Assembly (NCBI GenBank): GCA_021234155.1
Contig: JAJEKV010000041.1
Location: 12,412,689-12,476,688 of the forward strand
Origin: Isoetes taiwanensis
Lineage: Eukaryota; Streptophyta; Lycopodiopsida; Isoetales; Isoetaceae
DNA: 64,000 nucleotides
Direction: 5' to 3'
A program made the translations under genes and the position numbers. Shown here one piece after another: positions 45,594-58,719 of the stretch (positions within the stretch are counted from its first letter, which is position 1; each line of letters opens with the position of its first letter). The notes under the pieces are model-generated. The model did not search any database, was not told where the DNA came from, and saw nothing but the letters and a program-made list of their open reading frames with translations.

Positions 45594-48500
45594 TTACTCC
45601 CCTGGGATTCTTGTCCTCAAGAATCGGCTCCAGACCATTGAGCCATAACATCCGAATACTGAGTCATGAAACAACGACTCTCCCACGTCGCCTCTGAGAT
45701 AGGTCTATGCTTCCATTTCACCAGAAATTCCATCTGGTCTCTTTGGCAGATCCACACTATCTGCGAATTCAATATTCTTTCAGGGGTAGAGATTCTATCC
45801 AACTCCACCATGTGTTCCTGTGAAGGCACAACATTCGCAGCTTTTCCTAGAGCTGGTCGCAACTGGCTCACATGGAAAACTGGATGAATGTCCACATTCG
45901 GTGGAAGTTGCAACTTGAAGGCAACATCATTATATTTCTTCAAAATCTTATAAGGACCAGGGGGAGAGCTTTGGTTTCTTTCCTGCAAGCAATGTCAATA
46001 TTGCTTTTCTTTTCAGATTTGCAGGAAAGACCACATGAAGGTAGACCATCTATCCCTCATGTAACTCGATCGGGGCTCTCGACAAATTGGCACGTGCCCT
46101 TGCCTGATCCTGGGCCTGTCTCATATGGAATTGACACAACTCAAATGTCACATCCATGCCTTCAAGCATATTTATAGCAGCATCAGTTTTCATCCCTTCA
46201 AAACCAAGCGATACAGGTCCTCTGGGATTTCTCCCAAACATAGCCATAAACAGGCTAGTTTTGATGCTCTGTTGGAACCCGTTATTGTAAGCGAACTCCA
46301 CAATTGGCAAATAGTCCTCCCATCTGGATTGCTGAGTGGCCACATAAGATCTCAATATATCTTCCAGAATCGGATTCACTCTTTTAGTTTGCCCATCTGT
46401 TTCCGGATGATCTCCACTAGAGAATTGAAGAGTGCATTTTAATGCAGAGAACAAATCATGTCAGAAGTTCCCAGTGAATTTCACATCTCGATCGCTTACA
46501 ATAGCTTTGGGTAATCCAAAAATAGGAAATACATGCTGCATATAAGCCTTGGCCACCGCCAAGCCATCAGCATTTTTTGTCAGAGGTATAAAGCGTGCAT
46601 ACTTCGTCAACCTATCCACAATGACAAGTATCTGGGTATAGTGATGCATAGGCAGAGGTTGTAGAAGCCCTGGAGTCTTGCCTCGACCCGCTTTAACCTG
46701 CTGGCAAGTCTCACAAACTTTCACATATTCCTGTACATCCTCTTTCAAACTAGGCCAATAAAACATTCTCTTGAGCGATTCATATGTTTTCCATTCACCT
46801 CCATGCCCAGCATAAGGTGCATCATGAAATTCGCTCAATAATTGCTTTCTCAAAGTGTCCACAAAATATAGGCATCCAAGTCATATGCTTGCTTAATCTG
46901 TGACACCAAAGCAATTTCACATTGAACCATCACATTTATTTCCCGAACTCTAGAAAGAGCATCAGCAACATGATTCTTTTTCCCGGGAAGATGTTCAACG
47001 TGTAAATGAAATTGAGAAAGAAAGTCCAACCACATTGCTGGTCTTGGACTTACCTCGGCCTGGATTTGCAGGAATTTCAATGGTTTATGATCTGTATAGA
47101 CCACAAACTCGCACTTATTGCAGAGATAATGTTTCTAGACTTTGAGCGCATGAACTATTGCCAGTAACTCCTGCTCATAGGTGGAATAGTTCTTCTCAGC
47201 AGCATTAAGTTGGCGGCTTTCATACGCCACCACTGCATGAGAACATCACCAATGGCATAACCACATGCATCCTGTAAACCTCATAAGGTTCACTCATGTC
47301 TGGAATCAACAGAATAGGCGCTGAGGTCAGCAACCTCTTCAGCATATCCATTGCCTGCTGCTGCTTCGCCGTCCATTGCCACTGGACATTACTTTTCAAC
47401 AACATAGTTAGAGCAGCTGCAATCTTGGCAAACTTCCAGACAAATCTGCGATAATTACTGGCTAATCCCAAGAAACTACGCAACTTAGATACATTCTTTG
47501 GCACAGGCCAAGACTGAATTGCCTCCGTCTTCTTGGGATCTACAGCTACACCTTCGTTTGCAGATATAATGTGGCCCAAATATTCCACTTGTGCTTTCAG
47601 AAATTCACACTTCGACATCGTTGCATACAACTTATGCTGTCTGAGCAGGGTTAGCACAGAACGCAAATGATTCAAATGCTCCTCTAAGGTTTTACTATAC
47701 ACCAGGATATCATCTAAAAATACTTCCACAAAAGTATCAAGACATCCTGCAAAAACCTCATTCATCATTTTGGAAAAAATAGCAGGAGCATTTGTTAGTC
47801 CAAAAGGCATCACCAAAAATTCAAAATGACCAAAGGTGGTCCTAAAGGCAGTTTTATGTACATCCAAATCCTTCACCCTTATTTGGTGATAACCACTGCG
47901 CAAATCCAACTTAGAAAAATATTTAGCTCCTGTTAATCTATCCATAATCTCATCAATCCTAGGCAAGTACCTATTCTTGATCGTGATCTTATTCAAGGCA
48001 CGATAATCAATGCACATCCGCATTGATCCGTCCTTTTTCTTGACTAGAATGACAGGAGCATCATAAGGGGATTTGCTAGGTCTCATAAACCCTTTGGCTA
48101 AAGCTCATGAACCTGCTTTTTAACCTTCTCTTGTTCCAATATGAACAATCTATAAGGGCTACAAAACATGGGTTTGGATCCAGGCTCTAAATCAATATCA
48201 TGTTCTATCTCTCTACTAGGTGGAAGACCTTCAGGCAGTTCCTTAGGGAACACATCCTGAAACTCAAACAACAAATCCTGCAATTCTCTCTGGCCTTTTG
48301 AATTCTCTATGACCTCGCTATCAGCACTCATGTGACAGCACTCAAAAGCAGAATAACATTCATCAATAAATAGAAGGAAACATTGATTGGAAGATTTACG
48401 TACAAGTTTCTTGACCTGAAGCGACGACACGATCTTGGAAGCTCCCGTCAAAGGACTCCCTTGCAGATAGATCTCACGCCCATACTGCTTCAGTGTCATC

Positions 48501-48690
48501 TGGTGAGTGTTCCAATCTATTGCAGTAGGCTTAACCCGCTGCAACCATGTTATCCCCAGCACCACATCATACTGGCCAACATCCAAGAGGTCAAAATCAA
48601 GCTTTTCCTGGTAGCCTTGAATACATAAGGGCACCTCAACAGCTTTATGATCCTCCACCTGAGAATCATTCACAAAAGGCCCATCTACCT
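45594..48690 (-). pseudogene. Gypsy pol of the array (PR-RT-RNase H-IN-chromodomain)
   Basis: Reading begins at the LTR junction in protease (LLDVGQYDVVLG, about 48580). RT is in the 288-codon frame 48086-47220 with [20 protein letters not shown] and catalytic FLDD (about 47715). RNase H follows (YTDHKPLKFL, about 47090). About 110 bp between RNase H and integrase are missing compared with copy 1. Integrase (46862-46050) lacks a block of about 20 codons that in copy 1 holds SMDFI, the first catalytic Asp, so it cannot be active. The C-terminal chromodomain is clear (EFLVKWKHRPISEATWE, about 45720-45660). Confidence 0.87.
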
Positions 48691-50067
48691 TGTTACGAAC
48701 CAAAATTTTAGTACCAAAATTTTTGATTTATATTCACATCAAACCATCAGAGTACACAGAACAAGTACTGCCTCCCACGAGGCTATATACATGGAAGCCA
48801 CGTATACAGATAACAAGATGACTGCAAAAGATAACCAAACACACACGTATGCCCCGCCAGCTATCAAACAGCCTGGGCAAGCTTCCACGTGTTAGCAACA
48901 TGCATAAGGGTTATCCAGTGGTGTCAACATGAAGCAATGACTGACGGACTGCAAGTACACACATATGGAATGCACCACATGCACCATAGCATCTGCCAAG
49001 CAGACGCACCCCGCCATATCTAGACAGTACATTGTCTAGAACCCCCGCGTTGGTGGATCCAATATAGGAGAGAAACTGCAAGCATCACAAGAACCCCGGC
49101 CGTCGGACTGTTGGCTACATCCATCACCATCCCATACCAGTGACGAGTTCCACCTCGCCAACGTTCCCATGATTCTTAATTAGACAAGCTACGCTCATCT
49201 TCCCATACTTGCATAAAACTCTACCAGATAAGTATCTAATGTACCTACTCCAGTATCCAAAGATACTCTAACACAAGGCCCCCAAAAAAGAATCATTACC
49301 AGTTTTTTGGAACAATTTTCACATAAAACCACATTCATAAGGTGATATCACTTTGTGGGTTAATATATTGAATAAGCATTACCAGTTACATTACATGGTG
49401 TGATTCTTATTTATGGTTTATCGTTCTAGTTTATTAGCACAGTTCAACTTGATAGTTTCTTACAATAGTTTATTCATTGATTTTTAGTAGTGTTTTTGCT
49501 TTGTTAAAGATAGGCTGCAGTTAGTAATGTAAGCTATAAACCACAACTCATTTTGACTTGATTCTTTGTGCAACTTAAAGTGGTTTTCCAATGAAGTTGT
49601 GTACATCTTTTCATCTGAGCCAATGCAGTTCGATACAATAAAATATTGTAATTTTTTATTAAGAAAGATAGGAAAAATGCTAATGGTTTTCCCATTAAGA
49701 TACTCTAGGTTTTTGCATTTTTAATCTATTTTGTATTGAGACAAATCCATAGTACTTTAGCCAATGCAATTAGTGTTGGTTTCGTAAACATAATAAGGCA
49801 TACAAAACTAGGACACAAGGGGAGTTTCTCTATTATTTGATAACAATTTCTCCATGGAACTCTTATTTGTTTTTTGCATAATCCGTGTTCGTTTTCTATA
49901 ACAAACTAAGAAAGAAATGTTCTTTGAATCGTCGTCGTTTTGAGTAAAAAGAATATACTAGTTTATCATATAAAAACATCAATTCCTTACATTAAAATAA
50001 CATGCATTTGGATTGGGTTTTGCAGCTTACGACGTTAAAATAACCATAGTTCTACAATAAAAAAGCT

Positions 50068-50166
50068 ATAAAAGGGACCCAAGGATTTGAACCTTGGTAT
50101 TCCAAATTTTCCAATGCTTAAAAAGACTAAAGTGAGCCAGATACTAACCAATCAGTTATGTGAGTT
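50068..50166 (-). repeat. tRNA-like / SINE-like sequence
   Basis: On the minus strand a D-arm-like GGTTAGTATC is followed about 50 bases later by GGTTCAAATCC, a perfect pol III B-box, within CCAAG...CTTGG arms and then GGGTCCC. The 5' half does not complete an acceptor stem, so it is a degenerate tRNA or a tRNA-derived SINE head, not a working tRNA gene. Confidence 0.4.
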
Positions 50167-51429
50167 TTGAAGTCTTCCTCGTACTATTGCTACATAAAAC
50201 CCCATAAAATGTCCCTGTTTCCAAAACTTTGAATAAATGATAAAAGCACATAAAAAGGAAAAAAATTGCATTCATGGAAAAAATCAAACAATAGAATATA
50301 TAACATTCATTAGCAGATTGTTTATATCAATCCACAGTGTTTGCCGCATTCTTCTGTGAGCAAACCATAAGAAAGGTATTTTTAAGCACAAATATTGTAG
50401 CACAATTGAAGAACAGCATGATAGTTGAGAAAGGGAATCCAATTCCACTGAAGCTTCAATAGTTCACGGCGGTCCTTGGTTTCTAAAGAAACATCTAGCA
50501 ATTCCATAAAAATACTACTAATTGCATAGGCAATCGCAAGTGTTACCTTTTAAAAGTGTTTAAGATACTTCTTTGTTTCTCATCAAACATAAAAAGGACA
50601 CTTCTTTCCCTGCAGTCATCAAGCAGCCCACAGAAAACGGTATCAAGCAAAAAGTATCAACAACCGGCATGCAAAAAACAAAGAGACAGAGGGGCCTAAG
50701 ATTTACATATGAGAAAAGAACAAGGGAGTATAATGAGAAACCTGAGCATCCGCCATAGCCTTGAAATAGATTGTGCGAGTAGCAGAATAGCTTCTATATT
50801 GCAATATGAAGCTCCCTTGGCGTCATAACTGCTGAAGAAAGAAGCATTCGTTTATTTCCTCAAACAAAACTAATACTTCACCTGGCTCATAGCCATGGGG
50901 CTCTGAGGCAATGCCATCAAAAGTACCGGTTCTTTGTCATATTAGCAACATTTGAGATCACCAAATCCATGTTAGTAACAAAAAGTCTGAAAAAACCCTC
51001 TTTTGAAAGATAAGATGATAGAAATTAACACAGATCGAAAACGAAAGCAACGCATGCAAGAATGAAAGTTCTACAAACTGGGTTTATAGAGCTCGCCGCA
51101 GTCATCCAGCTGATCATTAAACGTCCGAAACACATAAGCTGCTTACTTCCTTGAATATTAAGAGCTTATCAGGCTGTCCAGGCGCGTGCTCCCCACTTCA
51201 TAGAGCCGTTTTACTGAAGAATGCATTGCACATGCCTTTGCAGCCAGAGGTTTCTACTAAAGAAAGAGTTGAACATGCCTTTGCAGATAGAACTGACGCC
51301 ACCACATCTAAACATCAACTTGCACAGATTACAGAGCAAACTCTGGCAAATAGACATGTTGGTCCATACCAAAGTGAGAACCCGAAATGCAAATGGCATG
51401 GCAAGGTAACTCACGTCTCAAATTGCAGG

Positions 51430-51935
51430 ACGTCGTTATTCTGTGATGCCGGAACTATAATCTTGAATATGATCTTAATTAAGGCTGGGTAAAGCTACGA
51501 TAAAAAGGAGCTAGAAAAAACCCTGATTTACCTTTGTGGAGCATCTTCTGACCTAACCATAGGCGATGATCCATACCTTTGTAGAGCATCTTCTGATCTA
51601 ACCTAGGCGACGGCCCAGAACGGCCATTAAATTTTGAAAACAGTCTATTCTAGATCGTGATCGAATGGGTTAAGCCACATCCAACTCAAGTTATCCTGTG
51701 ATGCCGGAAACTACGATCTTGAATATGATCTTAATTAAGGCTGAAACAGAGCTACGATAAATAGAAGCTAAGAAAACGCTGATTTACCTTTATGGAGCAT
51801 CATAAGGCGTCGATCAATTACCTTTGTGGGGCATCTTCTGCTCTAACCTAGGCGACGGTCCAGAATGGCCATCGAATTTTGAAGACCGTCTGGTACTGTA
51901 CATCAGATCAAATGGCTTAAGCCATAACCAACTCA
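51430..51935. repeat. Tandem duplication of about 250 bp
   Basis: Two copies (about 51440-51690 and 51695-51930) share GATCTTGAATATGATCTTAA, CTGATTTACCTTTNTGGAGC and GCGACGGNCCAGAANGGCC. Inside each, ACCTTTGT(G/A)GAGCATCTTC occurs twice. Confidence 0.75.
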
Positions 51936-53304
51936 GATGTTTTTAACACTTGAATGGGCTAGCAAAAGGGGCGACTTGTGGACTAGCCGTAATGCAGGTT
52001 TGAGAAGATTAGGATACAGTTCAGAAACAATGGGAAAGTTTTCCTTGGACATCTCCACGGCAATGCAGCAAAAGTCTCTCCATATGGCCGCCGCCTTGCT
52101 TCTGCCCTACTTTTTCCTCATATTCCATTACATTTAGGGTTTTAACTTTGGCCCTTAGATCTATTCCCCATACTCAATCGCAGCCCTTGCTACTTTCTAC
52201 ATGAATTGGGGCTCTTTTCTTGGTTAAAACAATTGTTTGGCCATAGTTTCCTTGCACCCATTGCATGTTCATGCATGTTATCACTCAAGACACCCCTATG
52301 TGCCACAAATCCTAGTTGTTACATATAACATCAAACAGAATTATGCATAAATAACTTTTCAACTTTACTTCAAAGCCTGCATTTTGATAGTTGATATCTC
52401 GCCCATAATTCCTTTAAACACATTGAATGTAAATAATAAGGAGAAACAAGGTGCTTTAGCATGTGGATCTCCCATGAGGGAGTTTATGCAATGAGAGCTT
52501 TTGCAGATAAACAAGCTATGCTTTTACCTATTGATTCCTTTGCTCCGGCACTTTGAGGCCTGGAACAAAAGATTCACAGCTTCTATTACAATGAAAACAC
52601 AACAAACATGGACTTTAAAATGTTGCAAATTTTGAGACATGTTTATGTGGCATGGCATAAAATACTATATATCTATCTATTATCTCTATTATGCAATAAC
52701 TATTTTTGCACATCGGATTTGATGTTCAATGATCTCCCAAGTGATTACTCTATTGTGTCAACATACTACTACATCATTGTAGCTTTCAAGGATCTGGTTG
52801 TTTTTGTAGCGACTACCACCACCGACTTGATAACCTCTCTAATCACACATATGGAAGTGATAACATATAAGAAGCTAAGAGTTAAGGAAAATAACTTTTA
52901 CCAAGATGTTAATTCAACAGTGGATGATGCTATATTTGCTAATCACATGGCACCAATTGTTTAAGAACCATTGAAATAAGCAAATAACATATTCCCACTG
53001 AGTCTGTCTTTTTCGCCTGTGGCCTTATCTTGATACTCTATATTTGCAATACAACCTAAGATGGAAATATGATTTTCATTTACTATTCTATTCTATTTAC
53101 CCTGGGATGCACTTATACATAAGAAGAATATGCCAATGGTGATCAAGAACACCTGATATGCGGGTAACCCAGCCAGTAACACGCCTGCTACGAATGAAAT
53201 TTACAGTAAGCAAATTCCCAAATGCGCTCCTAACCCCTAAGTATATCTATATTTTTCAACAAGTAAAAAAAACCCCTAGGAGCCACTCAAGTGGTCTATA
53301 CAGG

Positions 53305-53832
53305 TTCGTAAACGTCCACAGGGAGGAAATTTTCTATTTTTTAGCTTTTTGTTCAAAACAAGAAACCAGCCCGGTTCGGCTCAGGCGTCGCCGTCAATGC
53401 TCAAGAAACCTTCAGAAGGTTTTTTTTTGAAAGCCATAGCCAGAGGCTTTGAAGCCCGTTGAAAGCCATAGCCAAAAGCCATGGCCATAGCTCGGAAGCT
53501 CTGAAAGCCTTGGTTGGAAGCCTATCTGATTAGAAGTCCAGAAGCTCTGGAAGCCGGATTTTTTATCTATTCAGAAGCCATAACCATAGCTCGAAAGCTC
53601 TGAAAGCACATGACTCCCTACCCCATATCGAAAGCTCTGAAAGCCTTAGCCGGAAGCTCTGAAGCCAGATCTTCTATCTATTCAGAAGCCCGTTGATCTG
53701 TCTGGGCAGGTTTGGTGATTTGGAGTAGAACAGAACCACCGGCACCATTCGTGGTTTCGTGATCATGCCTTTAGGCTATGCCGTAAAACAATTTTTTTTG
53801 CAAAAATTTCCTCCCTGTGGACGTTTACGTGG
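53305..53832. repeat. Inverted repeat pair enclosing about 480 bp
   Basis: GTAAACGTCCACAGGGAGGA at the left is repeated in inverse orientation at the right (about 53797-53826), with a perfect match of about 26 bp. The interior has many GAAGCTCTGAAAGCC-type repeats. No target-site duplication is obvious, so it is either a MITE with lost TSD or a large hairpin. Confidence 0.65.
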
Positions 53833-55644
53833 CGCAACCGCATTGTGATATGGTATGACATAGACATGATATAGCCTTGGATGCTCAAGGACGAGCATAG
53901 TTCTAGTGGGAGAGACTGTAACGGGCTCATGGTAGACCGCTCGAGTATTCGATCCTTGAATGTGCCTATGAGGCATTACCGAGACACCGACATAGATGGG
54001 TAGAAGCGACTACTCATAAACGTCTAGACGGTTTTGCCCAGTTGGTTAAGGGCATGTTTGTTAGGAATGTTACATGGTTTGTGTGAACATTTTTTATGCG
54101 GGGAAACTTCCTAGACTATTCAAACAATGCTTTGTACTATTTACACTTTGCCACATGTTTAGATAGACAAAACTTTCCATATTTCATGTAAAGCCAAAAG
54201 TTTGCTATATCTCGTCATCATAATTAAACTAGTCTCCAAACCATGTCACAATTCACATAGTGGTTTTGACTAGTTTTGATAAACTATTTTATATACATGA
54301 AACCATCACGTAAACCACTACTAGTCTAACAAACCATTATAGGATTGATAACCTACATAAAAAGCCGTATCAAAAACCACTATCAATCTAACAAACCACT
54401 ATGATATGTGGTTTTCTTTTGTCAAATATATTCATGCATAAGAAACCACATATATCATGGTTTTTAGACGATCTAGTAGTGCTTAAATATAATAGTTAAT
54501 TTTTGGGGGCCTTGTGTAATAGTGGAGCATGGCTCCACAATGGATGTCTTGCTTTCACTGGCCTGTTGGTGGACACAGGATATTGTCCCATACCAATACC
54601 ATCTGCATACCTCACCAGCACTCACAAGCATCTCAAAGGACAAGCCTCAGCTTATCCTCGCAGAAGGAATAGGTATTTGCATAAGGGTCAAGGCCCTGTA
54701 GCAGCTAAGCTTTCATGCTAACTTAATAACACTAGCCATAACTGATACTTTTAGCTTCAAGCAGTTCGCAAGCAATTCACTGCTCAAGAATTACTTCAAG
54801 CTTCTACGAGGCCTCCAGGAGCAGCTCCTAAGGAAGCATCAGTTTAAGGCAAGCCCTCATCTATTACCAAGGACCTTACCACAAGGACTATTTTGGAGCT
54901 CTATGGTTTTACAGGTAATAGATTTAAAGTCCGTTTTCCCCAAACTACCACTACGGTCGTGCCATTACCAGACTCAGCCAAATCCGTGGATCACCTGGAA
55001 CTCAGCCCCTTCTGCAATAGTAGCCTTTGCACGATGCCTTCCTAAGTTTTCACGCCTTCTCCTTCGCCTTTAATCCCTCCGTTTTTCTTCTGCAGCCTTC
55101 TGGCTTTCCATAACCAATCCCGCCCCCTTCTGTAACAGGCTGCCGCTCCTTTTGTTGGAAATCCCTGCCCACATAGCAGGGCCACGTGGCAGCATACCGA
55201 CAGCAGGGCGATCCTGCCGGAACAGATCCGGTGGCCCAGGTCTCACCCAGGCCAGCCCGTCAATGCTACAGGAGGAGCACGTAGGTGGCATCCCCGATTT
55301 AAAGGGTGCTCACCTTTTTAATCAGCCATTTAATTAACTATTCTAACCATTAAGGTATTTTTACCTTTAACTTTAGATAGCACAATATATTGCCTTGTTG
55401 TCATTTATTCAAAAGGGATAACCCTTGATGGTCAAAGTTACTCACCACATATCCATAAACAAGGCAACCCAGTCCCCTAGTCTCTCAGGCCATGGTGCAC
55501 CACTCCGCCTTAAGCTAGACTAGGGACGTATGCAACCACAAAACATCTATGGTCTATATATACCATAGAACATTCCGTTATGCCAAGTATTAGTATGCAT
55601 GCACAATATCAAGCAATAGTCTGCAAATTTATTTAGGCATAACA

Positions 55645-56096
55645 TTACTCCCCCCTGGGATTCTTGTCCTCAAGAATCGGCTCCAGACCATTGAGCCATA
55701 ACATCGTGATACTGAGTCATGAAATGACGACTCTCCCACGTCGCCTCTGAGACAGGTCTATGCTTCTATTTCACCAGAAATTCCATCTGGTCACTTTGGC
55801 AGATCCACACTATCCGGGAATTCAATATTCTTTCAGGGATTGGGATTTTATCCAACTCCACCATGTGTTCCTGTGAAGGCACAACATTCGCAGCTTTTAT
55901 TAGAGCTGGTCGCAACTGGCTCACATGGGAAACTAGATGAATGTCCACATTCGGTGGAAGTTGCAACTTGAAGGCAACATCACTATATTTCTTCAAAATC
56001 TTATAAAGACCACTGTATCTTGGGGAGAGCTTTGGTTTCTTTCCTACAAGCAATGTCAATATTGCTTTTCTTTTCAGATTTGCAGGAAAGACCATA
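55645..56096 (-). pseudogene. Gypsy integrase C-terminus and chromodomain, partial copy
   Basis: It matches 45594-46035 of the complete array unit (FPANLKRKAILTLL, DVAFKLQLPPNVDIH, ERILNSRIVWIC, EFLVK) and stops abruptly at about 56096. A stop directly after EFLVK breaks the chromodomain. In the inversion model this is the missing 3' part of the element at 237-5088, with about 340 bp lost between. Confidence 0.75.
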
Positions 56097-58700
56097 CGAA
56101 ACAAGGTGACCTAGCAATTGCACTAATGACCTATGGTGCAATTGCAAACTTTTTAAAAAAAAAATGGGATTTTAGCTTGTTTTGGAGTTATGATTTTAAA
56201 TTTTTTGTGAAAGTAATAGATTGCAATTCAAAATAAGTATTTCTAGGAAGACAACCAATAAATACTAGTTATGGTGCCCGGCGTTGCCGGGCTTTAGTAA
56301 CAATTTGAAGTGGTTGTTTCGTTGTTGTCTAGAATAACAATGTGGCCGGGAGGGGGCAAGGTAATATAGAGTTGAATTGAATTGAATGTGTTCTTATCGT
56401 CCGCGATCAAGCTTTTAAGAGATAAAGCTAAAAAAAACCAAGAAATTATAGATTTGATCTCAAATGTTGAATTGTAGAGATGTTGTAGTGCATTGTTTTG
56501 TTCATATGATTTTTCTACCATAATGATTTTATGGTGAGGCATTGGTAGGCTTTAGCAACCTATAGAAATTTGTGTGGCAACGTAATAGCAAGAATAGTTA
56601 TAGTTGAAGTTAGGCATGCCCGTCTTGGGTTTGGAGAGAGGTAGTGGCGTTTAGCAGTACTTATGAATTTATTATGATGAATAGGCCTTCATGGTTGTGA
56701 ACAAACAGAGTCCCTAATTTTTGAACTACACGATAGGACAAAGAATGCAATGGACAAAAATGTGTGTCAAAGTTTTGCATTTGGCATTATGAAATATGGA
56801 AGGTTTAATACATGGTCATAGTGGTTTCTGGAAATGTATATGATATGCCTGGAAATGTAGAAGTAAGGAAACATTGCAAAAGAAGACCATAGCTAGGGAT
56901 ATGGGTGACTACTGTCGTGATCATGCCCCACTTAGGCGTTGGACGTGTGGGATTATTAAATTGAAAAATGCCAATAGTCAAGCTTTAATGCAAACATAAA
57001 GCGTATGGACCTATGATATTGCACATTTTTGGATTTCTTTTCGTAGATGAACTTATTTCATCTTAATCTTTGTAAAGCACCATGTCCCCAATATAAACAA
57101 CATAATGAGCCCATAGAACCAAACACTTACGAACGTAAACAACATTTGAGCTCATACAACCAAATTTTCATCGATAGTTTTAATTCATCTTATCTATGCA
57201 AAAAACCTTAACCACTTAATATTTGAACCCATTCAACTAACGTGGCTCCACTTGTTTCACCAAACATAATCAGACATTTGAAATAGTAACAGAACAAATT
57301 TGGGAGCAAGTGAAATAACCCCTGTGATGTGATGCACGACTCTATTTTTTAATACATCCAACATTTTGCCATTACATTACATAAAAGTACATTTTGGAGG
57401 ACTGCAATTCTTCCCTGAGATTACACACATCATGAATACAGTAGAGGGAATTTACTTTACATTTGGTATTGATGGCTTGATAAAATGGTCACGCTGTTTA
57501 TAAATCATGAATCAAAAGCTTTCTTGAGTAGAACATTCTCCCGATCTTGAGTAGAACATTTTCCCGACTTTGGATTTTCTAACCAAATATGCCTTGGCTC
57601 TTTCTTGAACTTTTTTGCACTTGGTAAGGGCATGTTTACTGTATTTCACCCCCAAATTATATGGTCTACAAAGAAACTGCAAAACAACTACAACGAATGT
57701 TTAGATTCATGTTGGTACAATATGAACGGGCAATAGGAAAATATGTTGTCCATACAAACATTATTATACATGATTGAACAGGCGAATGGAATGTAGGTCT
57801 TAATCTTCTAGAATAGCCGAACCTAAAATCCATATTCAAAACATACACAAATGTGGATTTCGATGGCGAATGGATAGGAAGCAGTAGCAGCGCAATAGGG
57901 AATGGGTAGATCCGGGACATTGTGTTAGATGAGCTGGGGCAGAGACTTTATTCTCACGAAGAGCACTGAGGACCTCCATAGACATCAACCGTAATAACTC
58001 ATCGCCATTAGACTTAGCCTATGATGGGTTCATCTGGAAATTAGATTTGGTCAACATAAAACAAATAGAACTTATAATGCGCTTCACATTAGTAAACTGG
58101 CTTAAGGATGAGCAATATCAATTTGCCTAGTGCTGAACAGTTTAATGTGCTTAGTGCTGAATAGTTTAATGTGCCTAGTCATCCTCGATTCACAAAAAAA
58201 GGCTGCAGAAATCTAAGCCCATGCATGCTGCTCTTGCTGCCAAATTAGAAGTCACAAAAATTTAAACAATAGGATAACTTGCACATACTCATATGTTGCG
58301 TATAGTTATAGCTATAAAATGTAGAATATACTGAGCAATAATGAAAGTAACTATATATAACTGTCAGGGACAAACGTAGCTGGCTACACATGATAAGCAC
58401 AGCCCAGTGCCGTGGCTTTCTAAGTGCTTGAAGGCCGAATACAAATTCATGTAATAGAGAACTCAAATCATTAATCTGATGGATAAGGTGTTCTGTACAA
58501 CCAAGTCTTATGCCCAAATGTGCTGCTACATAAGGTGTTGTAAGAGAGCTATATTGGTTCTGTGTCACCAATGTCTTGCATTACCTGGGCAGAGAGTTTA
58601 TTCTTGGACTGGCAAAGTCAACAAAATTCATAATTGTAGGTATGCAGACATAGAGCACAGAAAATCCATGAAAAAATGCTAAGTCCCTAGTAAAAATGGA
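56097..58700. other. Non-coding intergenic DNA
   Basis: I see no gene and no RNA gene. Small features are a GTGCCCGGCGTTGCCGGG inverted motif at 56273 and a 24-bp tandem (GTGCTGAACAGTTTAATGTG and variant) at about 58129-58175. Open frames are short and lack family features. Confidence 0.6.
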
Positions 58701-58719
58701 GTATGGACATTTTTGAAGC

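Larger units (their letters stand above)
49272..54516. mobile_element. 5.2-kb TIR transposon, non-autonomous (CACTA- or Harbinger-like)
   Basis: The ends are perfect 17-bp inverted repeats CACAAGGCCCCCAAAAA, flanked by the 3-bp direct repeat TAA. The LTR at 237-1912 shows the empty site CTCTAATAGTGG (read on the complementary strand). CAC...GTG ends and many subterminal AAACCAC/GTGGTTT motifs (about 54240-54460 and 49320-49560) fit CACTA; the TAA target also fits PIF/Harbinger. No transposase was found inside. The longest open stretch (52608-52964) resembles nothing I know. Confidence 0.8.
48691..55644 (-). repeat. Middle LTR (B) of the gypsy array, interrupted
   Basis: The two parts 48691-49271 and 54517-55644 make a full-length LTR of about 1.7 kb, colinear with 237-1912, once the 5.2-kb insertion is removed. 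The junction with protease at 48691 is the same as in copy 1. Confidence 0.87.
44850..56096 (-). mobile_element. Tandem array of the gag-less Ty3/gypsy family (minus strand)
   Basis: From high to low coordinate it reads: 3' end of an internal region (56096-55645), LTR (55644-48691, interrupted), complete internal region (48690-45594), LTR (45593-44850). A shared middle LTR is the usual product of unequal recombination or template switching between LTR elements. The internal regions lack gag and a primer site. Confidence 0.8.

Noticed and set aside
50068-50166. Functional tRNA gene
   Set aside because: The T arm is good, but the acceptor stem and anticodon arm do not form.
52608-52964. 118-codon hydrophobic open frame in the 5.2-kb TIR element
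   Set aside because: Could be a captured exon, but there is no recognised family, no catalytic motif and no splice support; it does not resemble a transposase.
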